NCBI RefSeq assembly: GCF_018614525.1
Contig: NZ_JAGGOL010000063.1
Span: forward strand, 1-52,179
Direction: 5' to 3'
From: Streptomyces sp. ISL-11
GTDB lineage: Bacteria; Actinomycetota; Actinomycetes; Streptomycetales; Streptomycetaceae
DNA length: 52,179 nt
This document shows positions 26,191 to 35,788 of the stretch, in pieces. Positions within the stretch are counted from its first letter, which is position 1. The number at the start of each line of letters is the position of its first letter. The notes under the pieces are model-generated. The model did not search any database and was not told the origin of the DNA. It worked only from the letters and a program-made list of their open reading frames with translations. Made by a program: the position numbers and the translations under genes.

Positions 26191-27552
26191 GTGCACGAGA
26201 TCATCAACCCGGCGACCGAAGAGGTCATCGCCACCGTCCCCGCCAGCACACCCGGGGACGTCGACGCCGCCGTCGCGAGGGCCCGCACCGCCCAGGCCGC
26301 GTGGGCCGCGCTGGCCCCCGGCGACCGGGCCCGGCAGCTCAGGCGCTTCGCCGCCGCCGTCGACACGCACCTGGAAGAGATCGCCCAGCTGGAGGTCCGC
26401 GAGGCCGGCCACCCCGTCGGCAACGCCCGCTGGGAGGTGGGCAACGCCCGCGACCTGCTCGACTACGCCGCCGGCGGCATCGAGCGGCTCACCGGCGCGC
26501 AGATCCCCGTCGCCGGCGGCATCAACGTCACCTTCCACGAGCCGCTCGGCGTCGTCGCCGTCATCGCCCCCTGGAACTTCCCGCTGCCCATCGCCGCCTG
26601 GGGCCTCGCCCCCGCCCTGGCCGCCGGCAACGCCGTCCTCCTCAAGCCCGCCGAGACCACCCCGCTCACCGCGCTGCGCCTGGCCGAGGTCGCCCTGGAG
26701 GCCGGGCTGCCCGAGGGGCTCTTCCAGGTCCTGCCCGGTGACGGGCCCGTCGCCGGCAACGCCCTCGTCGAGCACCCCGGCGTCGCCAAGGTCGTCTTCA
26801 CCGGCTCCACCGGCGTCGGCAAGCAGATCATGGCCAAGTGCGCCGCGGGCGTGAAGCGGGTGACCCTCGAACTCGGAGGCAAGAGCCCCAACATCGTCTT
26901 CGCCGACGCCGACATCGAGCGCGCCGCCGCGGCCGCCCCCGGCTCCTTCCTCGACAACACCGGACAGGACTGCTGCGCCCGCAGCCGCATCCTGGTCCAG
27001 CGGAGCGTCTACGACCGCTTCATGGAGCTCCTGGAACCGGCGGTGAAGTCCTTCACCGCCGGCGACCCCACCGATCCGGCCACCTCCATGGGCCCCCTGA
27101 TCTCCGCCGCGCACCGGGAACGCGTACGGGCGTACGTACCCGAGTCCGCCCCCGCGGCCATCCGCGGCGAGGTCCCGGCCGGCAAGGGCTTCTGGTATCC
27201 GGCGACCGTCCTCGAAGGGAACCCGGACGACCGCGTCGCCGTCGAGGAGGTCTTCGGCCCCGTCGCCGTGGTCATCCCCTTCGAGGACGAGGCGGACGCG
27301 GTACGCCTCGCCAACGCCACCGACTACGGCCTCTCCGGCTCCCTCTGGACCCGCGACGTCGGCCGCGCCCTGCGCGTGTCCCGCGCCGTCGACGCGGGCA
27401 ACCTCTCCGTCAACTCCCACAGCAGCGTGCGCTACTGGACGCCCTTCGGCGGCTTCAAGCAGTCCGGCATCGGCCGGGAGCTGGGCCCCGACGCGCTCGC
27501 CGCCTTCACCGAGACCAAGAACGTGTTCATCAGCACCGAGGAGACCAAGTGA
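26191..27552 (+). CDS. Aldehyde dehydrogenase of the amine pathway
   Basis: A 453-aa NAD(P)-dependent aldehyde dehydrogenase. Active site: Glu227 in LELGGKSPN and Cys261 in GQDCCARS; IAPWNFPLP, TGSTGVGK and PFGGFKQSGIGRE are standard family motifs. The start is GTG at 26191, 12 bp after the GlnA4-like stop; the stop overlaps the SDR start by 4 nt (GTGA). In the proposed route it would oxidise the aldehyde of a gamma-glutamylated intermediate to the acid, as PuuC does in putrescine degradation. Confidence 0.93.
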   Translation: MHEIINPATEEVIATVPASTPGDVDAAVARARTAQAAWAALAPGDRARQLRRFAAAVDTHLEEIAQLEVREAGHPVGNARWEVGNARDLLDYAAGGIERLTGAQIPVAGGINVTFHEPLGVVAVIAPWNFPLPIAAWGLAPALAAGNAVLLKPAETTPLTALRLAEVALEAGLPEGLFQVLPGDGPVAGNALVEHPGVAKVVFTGSTGVGKQIMAKCAAGVKRVTLELGGKSPNIVFADADIERAAAAAPGSFLDNTGQDCCARSRILVQRSVYDRFMELLEPAVKSFTAGDPTDPATSMGPLISAAHRERVRAYVPESAPAAIRGEVPAGKGFWYPATVLEGNPDDRVAVEEVFGPVAVVIPFEDEADAVRLANATDYGLSGSLWTRDVGRALRVSRAVDAGNLSVNSHSSVRYWTPFGGFKQSGIGRELGPDALAAFTETKNVFISTEETK

Positions 27553-28334
27553 CCGACCAGACCCCCGTCTGCCGCCGCCTCGTCGGCCGTACCGCCGTCA
27601 TCACCGGTGCCGGCAGCGGCATCGGCCTGGCCACCGCCCGGCGCCTCGCCTCCGAGGGCGCCCACGTCGTCTGCGCGGACATCTCCGAGAGCGCCGGCAA
27701 GGCCGCCGCCGAAGAGGTCGGCGGGCTGTTCGTCAAGGTCGACGTCACCGACCCGGAAGAGGTCGAGGCACTCTTCAAGACCGCCTACGACACCTACGGC
27801 TCCGTCGACATCGCCTTCAACAACGCCGGCATCTCCCCGCCGGACGACGACTCCATCCTCACCACCGGACTCGACGCCTGGAAGCGCGTCCAGGAGGTCA
27901 ACCTCACCTCCGTCTACCTCTGCTGCAAGGCGGCGCTGCCGTACATGCGCGAGCAGCGCCGGGGCTCCATCATCAACACCGCCTCCTTCGTCGCCGTGAT
28001 GGGCGCCGCCACCTCCCAGATCAGCTACACCGCCTCCAAGGGCGGCGTGCTCGCGATGTCCCGCGAACTCGGCGTGCAGTTCGCCCGCGAGGGCATCCGC
28101 GTCAACGCCCTGTGCCCGGGGCCGGTGAACACCCCCCTGCTGAAGGAACTGTTCGCCAAGGACCCGGAGCGGGCCGAGCGCCGCCTCGTGCACGTGCCCG
28201 TCGGCCGGTTCGCCGAACCCGAGGAGATCGCCGCCGCCGTCGCCTTCCTCGCCAGCGACGACTCCTCCTTCGTCAACGCCGCCGAATTCCTGGTGGACGG
28301 CGGCATCGCGGGCGCCTACGTGACCCCGCTGTAA
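27549..28334 (+). CDS. SDR-family dehydrogenase of the amine pathway
   Basis: A 261-aa classical short-chain dehydrogenase. The cofactor motif TGAGSGIG is at 19-26, NNAG follows at about 94, and the catalytic Ser (INTASF), Tyr160 and Lys164 (SYTASKGG) are present; Asp after the second strand (CADIS) favours NAD. GTG at 27549 overlaps the aldehyde dehydrogenase stop, so the genes are translationally coupled. The frame is open far upstream but only as a shadow. Likely role: oxidation of the hydroxyl of gamma-glutamylethanolamide to the aldehyde used by the preceding enzyme; this is inference from context. Confidence 0.92.
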   Translation: MTDQTPVCRRLVGRTAVITGAGSGIGLATARRLASEGAHVVCADISESAGKAAAEEVGGLFVKVDVTDPEEVEALFKTAYDTYGSVDIAFNNAGISPPDDDSILTTGLDAWKRVQEVNLTSVYLCCKAALPYMREQRRGSIINTASFVAVMGAATSQISYTASKGGVLAMSRELGVQFAREGIRVNALCPGPVNTPLLKELFAKDPERAERRLVHVPVGRFAEPEEIAAAVAFLASDDSSFVNAAEFLVDGGIAGAYVTPL

Positions 28335-28348
28335 GGTCCATGATCAGT

Positions 28349-28387
28349 GCCGGGACCGGGCGGCCATGCCGGTGGTCCGGTCCCGGC
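28349..28387 (+). terminator. Terminator after the amine operon
   Basis: GCCGGGACCGG (28349-28359) and CCGGTCCCGGC (28377-28387) form an 11-bp stem with a 17-nt loop, 15 bp after the SDR stop. Confidence 0.65.
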
Positions 28388-28426
28388 GTGTGTCCTGCCA
28401 CACCCGTACGTACCAGAAGAGATCCC

Positions 28427-29692
<1,266 letters not shown>

Positions 29693-29693
29693 G

Positions 29694-29721
29694 ACCCGGC
29701 CCCCGTGGCGGGCGGCCGGGT
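29694..29721. terminator. Hairpin between convergent genes
   Basis: ACCCGGCC (29694-29701) pairs with GGCCGGGT (29714-29721) in the 32-bp gap between the phosphatase and the convergent PLP-enzyme gene. Confidence 0.5.
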
Positions 29722-29724
29722 GGT

Positions 29725-30930
29725 TCAGACGAAGGCGCGGCCCTCACCCCGATAGGTGGGGACCGTCGCCACCACCCGGTCGCCGTCCACCAGCCGCAGC
29801 GCGTCGAAGCGCTCGCACAGCTCGCCCGCCTTCGCATGCCGGAACCACACCTTGTCGCCCACCAGCAGGTCGTCGGCGGGCTGCCCGACCAGCGGCGTCT
29901 GCACCTCGCCGGCGCCCTCCCGCGCGTCGAGGCGCAGCCCCGGCGGAAGGTAGGGCTCCGGCAGCCGGTCGCGGCCCGCCGCGCCCGACGCCGGATAGCC
30001 GCCGCCCAGCACGGTCACCACGCCGACACCCGGGCGGCGCACCACCGGCAGCGCGAACAGCGCCGCCGGGCGGCCCCGGAACGAGGTGTAGTGGTCGAAC
30101 AGCCGCGGCACGAACAGCCCGGACCCGGCGGCCACTTCCGTCACCGCCTCCTCCGCCGCCGTGTGCTGCACGCTGCCCGTGCCCCCGCCGTTGACGAACT
30201 CCAGCTCCGCGACCGCCCGTACGGCCCGTACGGCCGCGGCGCGGCGCACCGCCAGATCCTTGCGCGCCGCCGTCTGCATCAGCCGTATCGCCCGCGACGC
30301 CAGCGGCCGCCCCGCGACCGCGTCACCCACGCCCGCCACGTGCGCCTCGTACGCCATGAGGCCCACCACCCGGAAGCCCGGACGGCGCTCGACCAGCCGC
30401 GCCAGCTCCGCCAGCCCCCGCGGATCGCGCACCGGGGAGCGCAGCGCACCGATCCGCACCCGCCCGCCCAGCAGCCGCAGCGAGGTGTCCATCTCCAGAC
30501 AGACCCGGACCGTCTCGCGCCCCGCCCGCGCCGCCTCGATCAGCGCCAGCTGGGCGGGATCGTCCACCATCACCGTCACGGCGGCCGCGAGCTTCGGATC
30601 CGACGTCAGCTCCGCGAACCCCGCCCGGTCGGCCGACGGATACGCCAGCAGCACATCGCCGATCCCCGAACGCGCCAGCCACAGCGACTCCGCCAGCGAG
30701 AAGCTCATCACCCCCGCGAACCCGTCTCGCGCCAGCACCCGCTCCAACAGCGCCCGGCAGCGCACCGACTTGCTCGCCACCCGCACGGGCTTGCCGCGCG
30801 CCCGCCGCAGCAGGTCGTCGGCGTTCGCGTCGAACGCCCGGACATCGACCACCGCCAGGGGCGCGTCGAGGGAGGCGGTGGCCCGGTCGTAACGGGCCCG
30901 GTCGGCGGAGCGGGCGGAGGGAGCCAGCAT
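29725..30930 (-). CDS. PLP-dependent alanine-racemase-fold enzyme (D-amino-acid deaminase/aldolase-like)
   Basis: A 401-aa protein with an alanine-racemase-type barrel. The PLP lysine lies in VRVASKSVRCRALL (about residue 50), and EFVNGGGTGSVQHT probably holds the phosphate of PLP; a C-terminal beta domain includes GDKVWFRHAKAGELCERFD. The layout matches D-threonine aldolase and D-serine dehydratase-like proteins. Start ATG at 30930 (GGGCGGAGGGAGCC on the plus strand is its complement; no clear Shine-Dalgarno). The long in-frame upstream extension is a shadow. Actual substrate unknown. Confidence 0.88.
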   Translation of the reverse strand: MLAPSARSADRARYDRATASLDAPLAVVDVRAFDANADDLLRRARGKPVRVASKSVRCRALLERVLARDGFAGVMSFSLAESLWLARSGIGDVLLAYPSADRAGFAELTSDPKLAAAVTVMVDDPAQLALIEAARAGRETVRVCLEMDTSLRLLGGRVRIGALRSPVRDPRGLAELARLVERRPGFRVVGLMAYEAHVAGVGDAVAGRPLASRAIRLMQTAARKDLAVRRAAAVRAVRAVAELEFVNGGGTGSVQHTAAEEAVTEVAAGSGLFVPRLFDHYTSFRGRPAALFALPVVRRPGVGVVTVLGGGYPASGAAGRDRLPEPYLPPGLRLDAREGAGEVQTPLVGQPADDLLVGDKVWFRHAKAGELCERFDALRLVDGDRVVATVPTYRGEGRAFV

Positions 30931-31128
30931 GGCCGCAGCCTGCCAGAGGAGCCCCGGCACGGGATAGGGGTCCGGCAAGGACCGGATGGCTCGCGATCGC
31001 GTCCGCCCCGTAGAGTGTCGGCCACGCCGTGGGCCGCGCGCCGGTGGCGGGATGTCCGGATACGAACCGGCCTGCCCCGAAGGACGATCGGGCCCGGTAC
31101 GGCCAGCTCGCGAGGGGGAGCGCAGGGG

Positions 31129-32019
31129 TTGAGCACCGAAGCGGATGCCAGACCGCCGTCGGCTCCCACGCTGCCCGCGCGCCGGCCGGCCGTCCCCCGG
31201 CAGCCGCCGATGCCCGCCACACCCCCGACGACCGCCGCCGCCCCACCGACCGTCCCGCGACGCGGCCCCGCGCGTACCGCCGCGGCCGCCGCGTGCCTCG
31301 TCCTGGGCGTCGGCCTCATCGGCGGCGCCGCGGCCGGGAGTTGGCTGGCCGGCGCACCGGACCGGTCCTCCGCCGCCCAACGCGCCTTCGCCCAGGGCCG
31401 CACCCTGTGGCGGACCGTACCCGTGGACGAGTTCTTCCCCCGCACCCTGCACCTCGCCGGCGCGGGGCCCGGCGGCGCCGACCGTGACTGGACCCGCGTC
31501 GGCGTCGCCCCCGACAGCGGCTGCGACGGGGCCTTCGACCCCCTCCTGCGCAAGGCGCTGGCCCCGGCCGGCTGCGCACGCCTGCTGCGGGCGACCTACA
31601 CCGACGCCACGTCCACCACCGTCACCACGGTCGGCCTGCTCGTCACGGCCACCGACGACCAGGGCATGCGCGCCCTGCGCCGGCGCTTCTCCGCCGAACA
31701 CCTCGACGAACGCACCGACCTGATGCCCCGCCCCTACGCACCGCCGGACACCGTCGCCGAACGGTTCGGCGACGCCCAGCGCGCCAGCTGGCGCATCACC
31801 GTCCTCACCGACGCGCCCGCCGTCGTCTACGCCGTGACCGGCTTCGCGGACGCCCGCACCGGCACCCCGCCCCAGCCCGCCGGCCGGGCCGTCGCCCCCG
31901 GCGCCACCACCGCCCCCGCCCAGGCCGGCCTCGGCCACGAGGCGACGGCCCTGGCCGGCCACCTGGAGCGCACCCTCCGCGAGGCACTGCGCGCGGCGAC
32001 CGAGGAGAGCGCCCGATGA
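31129..32019 (+). CDS. One-TM protein of unknown function, partner of the mycosin-like protease
   Basis: A 296-aa protein. A Pro/Arg-rich cytoplasmic N-terminus (about 1-50) precedes one transmembrane helix (TAAAAACLVLGVGLIGGAAA), followed by an extracytoplasmic domain with two cysteines (GVAPDSGCDGAFD and PAGCARLLRATY). The start is uncertain: TTG at 31129 behind GAGGGGGAG, or ATG at 31210. The stop overlaps the protease ATG by 4 nt (ATGA), so the two proteins are made together and may form a pair at the membrane. Family not recognised. Confidence 0.7.
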   Translation: MSTEADARPPSAPTLPARRPAVPRQPPMPATPPTTAAAPPTVPRRGPARTAAAAACLVLGVGLIGGAAAGSWLAGAPDRSSAAQRAFAQGRTLWRTVPVDEFFPRTLHLAGAGPGGADRDWTRVGVAPDSGCDGAFDPLLRKALAPAGCARLLRATYTDATSTTVTTVGLLVTATDDQGMRALRRRFSAEHLDERTDLMPRPYAPPDTVAERFGDAQRASWRITVLTDAPAVVYAVTGFADARTGTPPQPAGRAVAPGATTAPAQAGLGHEATALAGHLERTLREALRAATEESAR

Positions 32020-33176
32020 GGGCGGCCCGCACCGCGGCGGCGCTCACGGCCGCCCTCGCCCTCACCGCCCTGCCCGCAGGCCCCGCACGGGCGGACGGCA
32101 TACGGGTGCAGGAGTGGGCCCTCGACGCCCTGCACACCGAGGACGCCTGGCGGACGACCAAGGGCGCGGGCAGCACCGTCGCCGTCCTCGACACCGGCGT
32201 CGACGACGGACACCCCGACCTCAAGGGCCAGGTCCTGCCCGGCAAGGACCTCGTCGGCTTCGGCGCCGGCCCCGGCGACCGGGCCTGGGCCCGGCACGGC
32301 ACCGCCATGGCCGGCATCATCGCCGGCCGCGGGCACGGCGACGACGGCGCCGACGGTGTCGTCGGCGTCGCCCCCGAGGCACGGATCCTGCCGGTCCGGG
32401 TGATCCTGGAGGACGGCGACCCGTCCCGTCCCAAGGCCCGCGCCGCCCGTGGCTCCGCCCTCGCCGACGGCATCCGCTGGGCCGCCGACCACGGCGCCGA
32501 CGTCATCAACCTCTCCCTCGGCGACGACAGCGACACCGCCCATCCCGAACCACGCGAGGACGCCGCCGTCCGCTACGCCCTCGGCAAGGGCGCCGTCGTC
32601 GTCGCCTCCGCCGGCAACGGCGGCGAGCACGGCGACCACATCTCCTACCCGGCCGCCTACCCCGGCGTCATCGCCGTCACCGCAGTCGACCGCTACGGCA
32701 GCCGCGCCGCGTTCTCCACTCGCCGCTGGTACGCGGCGGTCAGCGCTCCCGGCGTCGACGTCGTCATCGCCGACCCGGACCGCCGCTACTACGAGGGCTG
32801 GGGCACGTCGGCGGCTGCCGCCTTCGTGTCCGGGGCCGTGGCGCTCGTACACTCCGCACACCCCGGCCTGAGCCCGGCCCAGGTCCGCCGCGTCGTCGTC
32901 GACACGGCCCAGCACGTACCGCCTGGCGGCCGCTCCGACGCGGTCGGCGGCGGGGTCGTGGACCCGGCCGCCGCGATTGCGCTGGGCGCGCGCCTGTCGT
33001 CCATCGGCCCGCCCCGTGACTACCCGGACCGTTACTTCGGTCCGGGCCCCCATGTGGCGGTGTCCGCTGCGCGGGGGGCGGATACCTCGGCGGTCGCGGC
33101 GGGCTCGCTGGGGGTGGCCCTCCTGACCACGGCGGCGGCGCTTTGGCGACGGAGTCGCGGTATCGGGGGGCCCTGA
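32016..33176 (+). CDS. Mycosin-like S8 subtilisin protease, membrane-anchored
   Basis: A 386-aa secreted serine protease. Signal peptide (RAARTAAALTAALALTALPAGPARA), then subtilisin motifs: Asp in VAVLDTGVDDGHPDL, His in RHGTAMAGIIAG, Asn in VASAGNGG and Ser in GTSAAAAFVSG. A helix near the C-terminus (AVAAGSLGVALLTTAAALW) followed by RRSR anchors it. This layout matches mycosins of type VII secretion, but no eccC/esx genes lie nearby. The proline usually following GTSxAA is replaced by Ala. It is translationally coupled to the one-TM gene. Confidence 0.9.
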   Translation: MRAARTAAALTAALALTALPAGPARADGIRVQEWALDALHTEDAWRTTKGAGSTVAVLDTGVDDGHPDLKGQVLPGKDLVGFGAGPGDRAWARHGTAMAGIIAGRGHGDDGADGVVGVAPEARILPVRVILEDGDPSRPKARAARGSALADGIRWAADHGADVINLSLGDDSDTAHPEPREDAAVRYALGKGAVVVASAGNGGEHGDHISYPAAYPGVIAVTAVDRYGSRAAFSTRRWYAAVSAPGVDVVIADPDRRYYEGWGTSAAAAFVSGAVALVHSAHPGLSPAQVRRVVVDTAQHVPPGGRSDAVGGGVVDPAAAIALGARLSSIGPPRDYPDRYFGPGPHVAVSAARGADTSAVAAGSLGVALLTTAAALWRRSRGIGGP

Positions 33177-33200
33177 CCTTTGCCGTGTGCGGCGCCGTTG

Positions 33201-33503
33201 CCGCTGCGCGGTGCTTGTTGGCGGTCGGTGCCGGGCCTCCGGGGGCCTGTTGTTGGGGCTGCTTCGCTTTACGCCCCAACAACAGGCCCCCTCCGGCCCG
33301 TCCCCTCCTGCCGGTGGGTGGGAGGAAAAGACCGGTGGTGACCGGCACCGCGCCAGCTGACCGGAACCACCAACTGGTTTTTTCTCCACCCCCCACGGGA
33401 GGGGGCGGGCCGGAGCGGGCCCTTGTCAGGGCGTAAAGCGAAGCAGCCCTGACAAGGGCCCGCGGAGGCCCGACCCCGCACCATTGACAGCCCCGCGCAG
33501 CGG
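33201..33503. repeat. Composite inverted-repeat element, copy B
   Basis: Second copy of the element at 21327-21633, starting 24 bp after the protease stop. Left hairpin: arms 33241-33259/33273-33291, extended by GGGCC/GGCCC at 33233-33237/33295-33299. Right hairpin: 18-bp arms 33415-33432/33446-33463. The loop core GCTGCTTCGCTTTACGCC and its reverse complement are identical to copy A. Stems differ from copy A by paired changes. The terminal repeats are imperfect here (CCGCTGCGCGG against CCGCGCAGCGG). Together with the following array it fills the 682-bp gene-free gap 33177-33858. Confidence 0.8.
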
Positions 33504-33830
33504 CAACGGCCCCGCGCAGCGGCAACGGCCCCGCGCAGCGGGAAACGCACCCGCACGGGCAACCGTGCGAACCCAGAACCGCCCCCGCGCAGCGGGAGAC
33601 GCACCCGCACGGGGCAACGGTGCGAACTCAGAACCGCCCCCGCGCAGCGGACCCGCACGGGGCAACGGTGCGAACTCAGAACCGCCCCCGCGCAGCGGAC
33701 CCGCACGGGGCAACGGTGCGAACTCAGAACCGCCCCCGCGCAGCGGACCCGCACGGGGCAACGGTGCGAACTCAGAACCGCCTCCGCGCAGCGGACCCGC
33801 ACGGGGCAACCGGCGAACCCCAAAAGACCC
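33497..33830. repeat. Satellite-like tandem array after copy B
   Basis: GCAGCGG anchors the units. Three 19-bp units start at 33497, 33516 and 33535; one 54-bp and one 55-bp unit start at 33535 and 33589; then exact 48-bp periods start at 33644, 33692, 33740 and 33788. The 48-bp units carry CCCGCACGGGGCAACGG and TGCGAACTCAGAACCGCC and are nearly identical. Units abut with no unique spacers, so this is not CRISPR. Confidence 0.85.
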
Positions 33831-33858
33831 CGCATCCCGGGCCGGTAGGCTCACCCCC

Positions 33859-34599
33859 GTGCTGAAGAACATTCCCGACCCCGGTTTCTCCGACGACGAC
33901 GGCTCCGCCGACGTCGCCCTCGCGGAGGCGCTCGCCGCCTGGGCGGCGACCCCGGCGGACCCGGCCGTGGAGGGCCGGGTTCTCACCTGCCTGCGAGCCG
34001 CACGGCTCCTCGTGCCCGTGGTCGCCGTGCTCGGTGAGGTGGAGACCGGGCCGGACGGGCTGAAGCGGGAGAAGACCAGCGACATGGCCGTGCCGACGCT
34101 CCAGGCGCCGGACGGGCGCAAGGCGCTGCCCGCCTTCACGTCGATCGAGATGCTGGCCCGCTGGCGCGCGGACGCGCGCCCCGTGGCGGTGCCGCTGCAC
34201 CAGGCGTTGCAGGCGGCCGCGCACGAGAAGGCGGACACGATCGTGCTGGATCTCGCGGGTCCGGTGACGTACCAGCTGACGGGCCCGGCGCTGCTGGCGC
34301 TGGCCGAGGGCCGGACGAGCGTCGATCCGCTGACGGATCCCTCGGTGGCCGACGCGCTGCGGAGCGTACTGGTGGCGGAGCCGGGCGTGCTGCGGGCGCA
34401 TCTGGGCCCGGCGCGGGACGCGGACGGCACGCTGGCGCTGACGCTGGTCGAGGACTCGGCACACCACGAGGTGGTGCGGCGGGTCGCGCAGGCCCTGGCG
34501 GCGAATGACGTGCTGCGCGGTCGGCTCGTACAGGGACTGGACATGGCCCTGGTCCCGGCAGGGGCCGCCCTGCCGGGGGAGCCGCTCTTCCAGCGCTGA
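33859..34599 (+). CDS. SseB-family protein
   Basis: A 246-aa cytosolic protein. The N-terminal half (about 15-125) matches the SseB N-terminal domain (RVLTCLRAARLLVPVVAVLGEVE, DGRKALPAFTSIEMLARW); the rest fits the usual C-terminal part (VRRVAQALAANDVLRGRL). SseB proteins have been linked to rhodanese-associated serine sensitivity; biochemical role unclear. GTG at 33859 lacks a Shine-Dalgarno and has TAGGCT 7 nt upstream, pointing to a leaderless mRNA whose promoter must lie in the edge of the repeat array. Two different tandem arrays flank the gene. Confidence 0.85.
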   Translation: MLKNIPDPGFSDDDGSADVALAEALAAWAATPADPAVEGRVLTCLRAARLLVPVVAVLGEVETGPDGLKREKTSDMAVPTLQAPDGRKALPAFTSIEMLARWRADARPVAVPLHQALQAAAHEKADTIVLDLAGPVTYQLTGPALLALAEGRTSVDPLTDPSVADALRSVLVAEPGVLRAHLGPARDADGTLALTLVEDSAHHEVVRRVAQALAANDVLRGRLVQGLDMALVPAGAALPGEPLFQR

Positions 34600-34600
34600 G

Positions 34601-34760
34601 CGCCGGTCGCAGGACCGGCCCGGTGGGGGCCGAACCCCGTCCACGAGGCGCCGGCGGCAGGACCGGCCCGGTGGGGGCCCAGCCCCATCCACGGGCGCCG
34701 GCCGCAAGACCGGCCCGGTGGGGGCTGAGCCCCACCCACGAGCGCCGGCCGCAAGGCCAA
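34601..34760. repeat. Second tandem array, 47-48 bp period
   Basis: CGCCGG starts units at 34601, 34649, 34696 and 34743 (periods 48, 47, 47; the last is partial). Each full unit contains CGCAGGACCGGCCCGGTGGG or a close variant, then GGGC-GAACCCC-like dyads. It begins right after the SseB stop and fills most of the gap to the aquaporin gene. Sequence differs from the array at 33497-33830 although the period is the same. Confidence 0.8.
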
Positions 34761-34824
34761 CGCGCGGGGGGCCGGGGATCGTCCGACAATGCGAGGACAG
34801 TCCACGAGATCCCCGGGAGGACCC

Positions 34825-35661
34825 ATGGACGCCGTGAAAATGGGATCTTTGCAGCTTGGATCGGTGCAGGTGAGAACCGTTGTGGCGGAGTTCGCCGGCA
34901 CCGCGCTGCTGGTCTTCTTCGCCGTCGGCTCCGCGGTTCTCGCGGCCGATTACATCGGGGTCCTGGGCATCGCCCTGGCCTTCGGTTTCACTCTTCTGGC
35001 CCTGGCGTACGCGCTGGGCCCGATCTCGGGTGCTCACGTCAACCCCGCGGTGACGATGGGCTTCCTGGCGCAGGGCCGCATCACGCTGCGTACGGCGATC
35101 GAGTACTGGATCGCGCAGCTGCTGGGCGGCATCGTCGGCGCGGCGGTGCTGTTCCTGCTGGCCAAGCAGGTGCCGGGGCTCAAGACGCACGGCGCGTTCG
35201 GCAGCAACGGCTTCGGTGACCGCTCGGCGGTGCACATCAACACCGGCGGCGCGTTCCTCGCGGAGGTCGTCCTGACGTTCCTGCTGGTCTTCGTCGTGCT
35301 CGGGGTGACGCACAAGGTGGCGGTCGTCGGCTTCGACGGCCTGCCGATCGGCCTGGCGCTCGCCGTGATCCACCTGGTGGGCATTCCGCTGACCGGTACG
35401 TCCGTGAACCCGGCCCGGAGCCTGGGCCCGGCGCTCTTCGCGGGCGACGGCGCGCTGTCCCAGCTGTGGCTGTTCATCGTGGCCCCGCTGATCGGCGGGG
35501 TGCTCGCGGCCCTGGCGCACCAGTGCACGCATCCGCGGATGGGGCCGGCCAACGTGGCGGACGAGCGGTCCACCCGGCCGCGCCCGACCTCCTCGGCGCA
35601 CCCGGAGACCCGGCCGCGCCCGGACGCCACGCCGCCCCCGGAGGAGCCGGGGAGTCCGTAG
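34825..35661 (+). CDS. MIP-family aquaporin
   Basis: A 278-aa channel with six helices and both NPA boxes: HVNPAVTMGF and SVNPARSLGPALF. The second-half selectivity residues and short loops resemble water-selective AqpZ more than GlpF, but I cannot settle water versus glycerol. ATG at 34825 has GGGAGG 6 nt upstream. A Pro/Arg/Thr-rich C-terminal tail (about 245-278) extends into the cytoplasm. No glycerol kinase gene is adjacent. Confidence 0.93.
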   Translation: MDAVKMGSLQLGSVQVRTVVAEFAGTALLVFFAVGSAVLAADYIGVLGIALAFGFTLLALAYALGPISGAHVNPAVTMGFLAQGRITLRTAIEYWIAQLLGGIVGAAVLFLLAKQVPGLKTHGAFGSNGFGDRSAVHINTGGAFLAEVVLTFLLVFVVLGVTHKVAVVGFDGLPIGLALAVIHLVGIPLTGTSVNPARSLGPALFAGDGALSQLWLFIVAPLIGGVLAALAHQCTHPRMGPANVADERSTRPRPTSSAHPETRPRPDATPPPEEPGSP

Positions 35662-35686
35662 GCCGTGTCCGGCGGATCATGTGAGC

Positions 35687-35756
35687 GGGCGGCTGCGGGC
35701 CGTGTCGTGCGCACCACCGCTGCGCGGCGGTGTCCTCAAACGCCGGACGGGCTGAA
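35687..35756. repeat. Dispersed intergenic repeat, copy 1
   Basis: GGGCGGCTGCG, then CGTGCGCACCACCGCTGCGCGG and GGTGTCCTCAA, then CGCCGGACGGGCTGA. A close copy lies at 50227-50280. The core CACCACCG-5 nt-CGGYGGTG is a hairpin. I recall similar words as common between Streptomyces genes. It sits between convergent aquaporin and DUF1844 genes. Confidence 0.7.
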
Positions 35757-35788
35757 AGGGGCGCCGGACCCGCCCGGAGGGCCGACCC

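Noticed and set aside
33589..33830. CRISPR-like array
   Set aside because: Units abut without unique spacers and no cas genes are in the window; it is a tandem repeat.
33426..34901. A long minus-strand frame with repeated peptides across the tandem arrays
   Set aside because: The peptide repeats only mirror the 48-bp DNA repeat (a multiple of 3). The frame also runs antisense through the SseB gene and has no start signal.
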